Below, piece after piece: positions 8,046 through 9,888 of a stretch of DNA of 9,888 nucleotides. Numbering within the stretch: position 1 is the first letter of the stretch; each line of letters begins with the position of its first letter. This DNA is from Clostridia bacterium. GTDB lineage: Bacteria; Bacillota; Clostridia; Oscillospirales; CAG-272. The position numbers were made by a program, and so were the translations under genes. The notes below the pieces were generated by a model. The model was not told the DNA's origin. It did no database searches and saw only the letters and a program-made list of their open reading frames with translations. The stretch covers positions 1-9,888 of the forward strand of contig JAFXFQ010000197.1 of the NCBI GenBank assembly GCA_017520365.1. Reading direction: 5' to 3'.

Positions 8046-8607
8046 ATGGTCGATCATCATTGGCTCTCTGCTCCTTGCCGTCAGTCTTTCATTGATCATT
8101 TCGTCCCTCGTAATGGCACACAACGTAAAAAACGTTACATACGATACCCTGCTAAAGATTGAAAGAATATTGCCCGAGAGAAGCGGAGGTGCAAAGGATT
8201 CATATTCTTCAATGCAAATGCCGTCTCTTGAGATCAACGGAAGAAATGTAGTGGCAGTGCTCAGAATTCCCGAGCTTGACGTGACCCTCCCCGTGGCGTC
8301 ATCTTTTGATAAAAAAGCGGGAAGCTCTTACCCTCAGCGAGTTTCAGGATCTGTGTATGACGGAAGCCTCGTTGTAACCGGTGCGGATTTGAAGGGGCAG
8401 CTTGATTGTCTGAAACGGCTTGACCTTGGAAATAAGCTGACTGTAACGGATATGACGGGAGCAGAATTTACCTATGAGGTCACAGAGATTGAAAGACATA
8501 AGAGCACTTCTGATATAGGAGCCGATGAAATAACAGATCTCACCCTTTTTGTAAAGGATTCCTCATCTCAAAAATATGTAGTTGTAAGCTGCATACAAAT
8601 ACCGTAA
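8029..8607 (+). CDS. Sortase-fold membrane protein lacking all catalytic residues
   Basis: A 192-residue protein starts at MSAKSK, supported by AAAGGAG at 8014-8020; an upstream in-frame ATG at 7960 lies inside the minor pilin and lacks support. One membrane helix (~8-29) is followed by a sortase-like core: VVAVLRIPELDVTLPV (74-89), RVSGS (104-108), LVVTGAD (114-120), LGNKLTVTDMTG (133-144), FTYEVTEIE (147-155), DLTLFVK (170-176) and KYVVVSC (182-188). These line up with clostridial sortases reading LVIAGHN, TLFTC and R-VVVRC. The catalytic His is Ala119, the Cys is Lys176 and the Arg position is Tyr183 or Lys182. The frame stays aligned to the end, so this is substitution rather than frameshift. 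It overlaps the APQTG pilin by 17 nt. A scaffold, chaperone or regulator of the sortase machinery is inferred; transpeptidase activity is unlikely. Confidence 0.8.
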   Translation: MSAKSKWSIIIGSLLLAVSLSLIISSLVMAHNVKNVTYDTLLKIERILPERSGGAKDSYSSMQMPSLEINGRNVVAVLRIPELDVTLPVASSFDKKAGSSYPQRVSGSVYDGSLVVTGADLKGQLDCLKRLDLGNKLTVTDMTGAEFTYEVTEIERHKSTSDIGADEITDLTLFVKDSSSQKYVVVSCIQIP

Positions 8608-8642
8608 CTAAAAAAGCTGTATAAACTACAGCTTTTTTAGTT
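8606..8642. terminator. Bidirectional intrinsic terminator between convergent genes
   Basis: The arms 8606-8621 and 8627-8642 form a perfect 16-bp stem around a TAAAC loop. The A-run in the left arm and T-run in the right arm give a U-rich end in both directions. It begins within the stop codon of the sortase-like gene and ends 17 nt before the stop of the minus-strand gene, so it closes both transcription units. Confidence 0.9.
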
Positions 8643-8659
8643 TGTGTACGATTAGCGGA

Positions 8660-9190
8660 TTAGTGCGGTCTACCGTAGAATCCATCAACAGGGTCCTTGA
8701 ATAATGGAATCTTTGGGGGATAAAACGTGAAGATTACAAATAAAAGACCGATAAAGATGATCACGACCCATGCTTTTTTGCGGTATGCGCACCTTACACT
8801 GTCCTTTTTAAAAAGATATGTTTCAAGTAAGAATGCTATAGCGGCCGAAACGAAAAAAATGGTTATGTTCATCCAGTCCGGAGTTTTACCGAATGCGCCG
8901 TTGATGGTGTAGAATAAGATGGGAATAGCAAGAAGCCCCCAAAAAATCCCCCAAAGCTTTATGCAGGGAAAGGACCTGACATCCCGAAAAAATATGCTTT
9001 GTAGCAGTGCAAAGATCAGAAGAGGAAAGTACAAAAGCTTCATATGCTCCCAGGTTGATTCATTCACCCCTGAAAATGGAGCTGAAAAAATACTGCCTCC
9101 TGTCCAATCATACAGAAAATGCAGAAGTGTTCCTATAAGACCGGTAAAGGCAAAGCCGCAAAATGACCATAGAGCGTAAGATTTTTTCAT
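8660..9190 (-). CDS. Five-helix integral membrane protein, DUF6512-like
   Basis: This 176-residue, very hydrophobic protein has about five membrane helices (~7-27, 50-68, 79-97, 108-127, 138-156). The segment GTLLHFLYDW (20-29) followed by VNESTWEHMKLLYFP (42-56), and the end PPKIPLFKDP, match what I recall of DUF6512 proteins in Firmicutes; the biochemical role is unknown. NEST-WEH is the most conserved-looking part and faces a loop before helix 2. The start at 9188-9190 is preceded on the minus strand by GGGTGG, a modest ribosome site. It converges on the pilus operon with a shared terminator and diverges from the oxidoreductase gene, so it is its own transcription unit with no visible tie to the pilus. 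Confidence 0.75.
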   Translation of the reverse strand: MKKSYALWSFCGFAFTGLIGTLLHFLYDWTGGSIFSAPFSGVNESTWEHMKLLYFPLLIFALLQSIFFRDVRSFPCIKLWGIFWGLLAIPILFYTINGAFGKTPDWMNITIFFVSAAIAFLLETYLFKKDSVRCAYRKKAWVVIIFIGLLFVIFTFYPPKIPLFKDPVDGFYGRPH

Positions 9191-9251
9191 AAAACCACCC
9201 GTTGCTTTTTTTTAGTATATTCAGAGTGGCGGTTGTCGATGCACGTGTTCA

Positions 9252-9272
9252 ATTATAGTTTTTGCATATAAT
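9252..9272. promoter_or_regulatory. Divergent TATAAT boxes between the two last genes
   Basis: A perfect TATAAT lies on the plus strand at 9267-9272, and another on the minus strand at 9257-9252. Neither has a convincing TTGACA at 16-18 nt, so these are candidate -10 elements only. They would drive the oxidoreductase (about 190 nt leader) and the DUF6512-like gene (about 60 nt leader). The 272-nt intergenic region 9191-9462 also holds the two hairpins and two small ORFs listed separately; the remainder shows nothing I can name. Confidence 0.35.
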
Positions 9273-9276
9273 AAAA

Positions 9277-9298
9277 AACGGGTGATAGATCATCCGTT
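9277..9298 (-). terminator. Terminator-like hairpin, strongest on the minus strand
   Basis: AACGGGTGAT (9277-9286) and ATCATCCGTT (9289-9298) form a 10-bp stem (one G-U on plus, one A-C mismatch on minus). On the minus strand the hairpin is followed directly by TTTTTTATTATAT, a good terminator tail. On the plus strand the tail is only CTTT. It could insulate the DUF6512-like gene from minus-strand transcription arising to its right, or act as the first leader hairpin of the plus transcript. Confidence 0.45.
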
Positions 9299-9347
9299 CT
9301 TTGTCAGTCAGAATAATGCGTGAGTGGCAAGGAGAGAGGTTATATAA

Positions 9348-9380
9348 ATGCTTTTTAGCTGTTGTACCGTGTTACAATAG
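9348..9380 (+). CDS. Candidate Cys-Cys leader peptide (10 codons)
   Basis: ATG at 9348 opens a 10-codon frame, MLFSCCTVLQ, ending in TAG at 9378-9380. AGAGG at 9335-9339, eight bases upstream, is a plausible ribosome site, and AAGGAG at 9329-9334 is a second. The two adjacent Cys codons (9360-9365) lie in the left arm of the terminator hairpin at 9357-9382, and the stop lies in its right arm. Ribosomes on this ORF would therefore affect hairpin formation, as in leader-peptide attenuation. A frame this short can arise by chance, so coding is a hypothesis. Confidence 0.35.
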   Translation: MLFSCCTVLQ

Positions 9381-9388
9381 CTTTTTTT
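9357..9388 (+). terminator. Intrinsic terminator in the oxidoreductase leader
   Basis: AGCTGTTGTA (9357-9366) pairs with TACAATAGCT (9373-9382), with one G-U pair, around a CCGTGT loop, and runs into seven T residues (9382-9388). No plus-strand gene ends upstream, since the nearest upstream gene is on the minus strand. It therefore ends either a short leader RNA or acts as an attenuator 75 nt before the oxidoreductase start. The reverse orientation has no U-tract, so it works on plus only. Confidence 0.6.
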
Positions 9389-9409
9389 ATTGTGAGTATT
9401 TTGGAGGCC

Positions 9410-9466
9410 ATGATAATTCTTCTAAAAGGTGAAACAATAACTAAAAAGCCTTGGAGGGACTTATGA
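9410..9466 (+). CDS. Small ORF (18 codons) overlapping the oxidoreductase start
   Basis: ATG at 9410 begins MIILLKGETITKKPWRDL and stops at TGA 9464-9466, which overlaps the oxidoreductase ATG at 9463 as ATGA. GGAGG (9403-9407) lies only two bases before this ATG, closer than is usual, which weakens the case. If translated it would couple ribosomes into the main gene. No family is recognised; it may be chance. Confidence 0.25.
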   Translation: MIILLKGETITKKPWRDL

Positions 9467-9888
9467 CATCCATATGGGAGAATAACGCTTCAATACAGAG
9501 ATTTTGTGAATTGGATGGCGACCTTAATACAGATACTTTGATAATAGGCGGAGGTATCGCAGGCTTGCTGTGTGCATATAAGCTTAAGGCCGCTGGAGTG
9601 GATTGCATCCTCCTTGAAGCAGACAGAATACTCGGTGGCGTAACAGGGGGTACAACTGCAAAGCTCACTCTTGCCCACGGGCTTATATATGACAGGCTTA
9701 TCAAAAGCTTTGGCATTGAAAGTGCACGGCTCTATCTTGAAGCACAGAAGGAAGCTTTGGCTGAATACGATTCTCTCTGTCAGGATATAGACTGTGATTA
9801 TGAACGGAAGGATTCATATGTCTATTCATTAACAGACAGATACAAGATAGATAATGAGCTTAAGGCACTTGATCGGCTCGGTGTTATA
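9463..9888 (+). CDS. FAD-dependent oxidoreductase, YhfW-like, N-terminal part
   Basis: The first 142 residues are present and the frame runs off the window. LIIGGGIAG (26-34) is the Rossmann GxGxxG motif of the DAO-type FAD family, and Glu52 in LLEAD ends the second strand where it would bind the FAD ribose. GGTTAKLTLAHGLIYDRLI (62-80) matches what I recall of Firmicute oxidoreductases related to B. subtilis YhfW, many of which end in a Rieske 2Fe-2S domain; that end lies outside the window, so its presence cannot be checked. The substrate is unknown. GGAGGG at 9453-9458 supports the start. The leader holds a terminator and two small ORFs, pointing to control by attenuation. Confidence 0.82.
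   Translation, partial: MTSIWENNASIQRFCELDGDLNTDTLIIGGGIAGLLCAYKLKAAGVDCILLEADRILGGVTGGTTAKLTLAHGLIYDRLIKSFGIESARLYLEAQKEALAEYDSLCQDIDCDYERKDSYVYSLTDRYKIDNELKALDRLGVI

Noticed and set aside
8029..8607. Frameshifted remnant of an active sortase
   Set aside because: Conserved strands stay aligned in a single frame to the terminal strand, and the stop is where the fold should end, so the missing residues are substitutions, not a frame break.
9191..9462. T-box or metabolite riboswitch upstream of the oxidoreductase
   Set aside because: No T-box consensus (AGGGTGGnACCGCG) or other recognisable aptamer core is present; only simple hairpins and small ORFs are visible.

Overview
The window looks like chromosomal DNA of a low-to-mid-GC Gram-positive Clostridia, probably a Ruminococcus- or Oscillospiraceae-like gut organism. 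This is inferred from LPXTG sorting signals, a class C sortase, strong Shine-Dalgarno sites, SpaA/CnaB pilins and a CHAP plus fibro-slime adhesin architecture that I associate with that group. No tRNA, rRNA, CRISPR array or insertion sequence is visible.

Positions 1-8642 form one plus-strand sortase-dependent pilus operon. In order it holds the C-terminus of a type I signal peptidase, a 1457-residue LPSTG surface adhesin (probable tip protein), a 503-residue LPETG backbone pilin, a class C sortase, a 313-residue minor pilin with an unusual APQTG signal, and a 192-residue membrane protein with a sortase fold that has lost all three catalytic residues. Gaps are short. The last two genes overlap by 17 nt, and the stop codon of the class C sortase overlaps the Shine-Dalgarno site of the minor pilin. 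A perfect 12-bp hairpin follows the backbone pilin gene, and a strong bidirectional terminator (8606-8642) closes the operon.

Expected division of labour: the signal peptidase releases the pilins after export, and the class C sortase links backbone subunits through LPETG and a lysine near residue 168. The large adhesin caps or decorates the fibre, the minor pilin is probably the base or anchor, and the sortase-like pseudoenzyme has an unknown, probably non-catalytic, role. The backbone pilin uses only GGC/GGT for its 40 glycines, unlike its neighbours, which fits very high expression.

Positions 8643-9888 are unrelated to the pilus. A convergent minus-strand gene encodes a five-helix membrane protein of the DUF6512 type. 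A 272-nt divergent intergenic region follows, then the start of a FAD-dependent oxidoreductase (YhfW-like) that runs off the window. The leader of the oxidoreductase gene has attenuator-like architecture: a TATAAT box, a 10-codon ORF with two adjacent Cys codons inside a terminator hairpin with a T-tract, and a second 18-codon ORF joined to the oxidoreductase start by an ATGA overlap.

The points most worth a second look are the catalytically dead sortase paired with the APQTG pilin, the CHAP domain lacking its catalytic Cys and His, and the Cys-Cys leader ORF/terminator.
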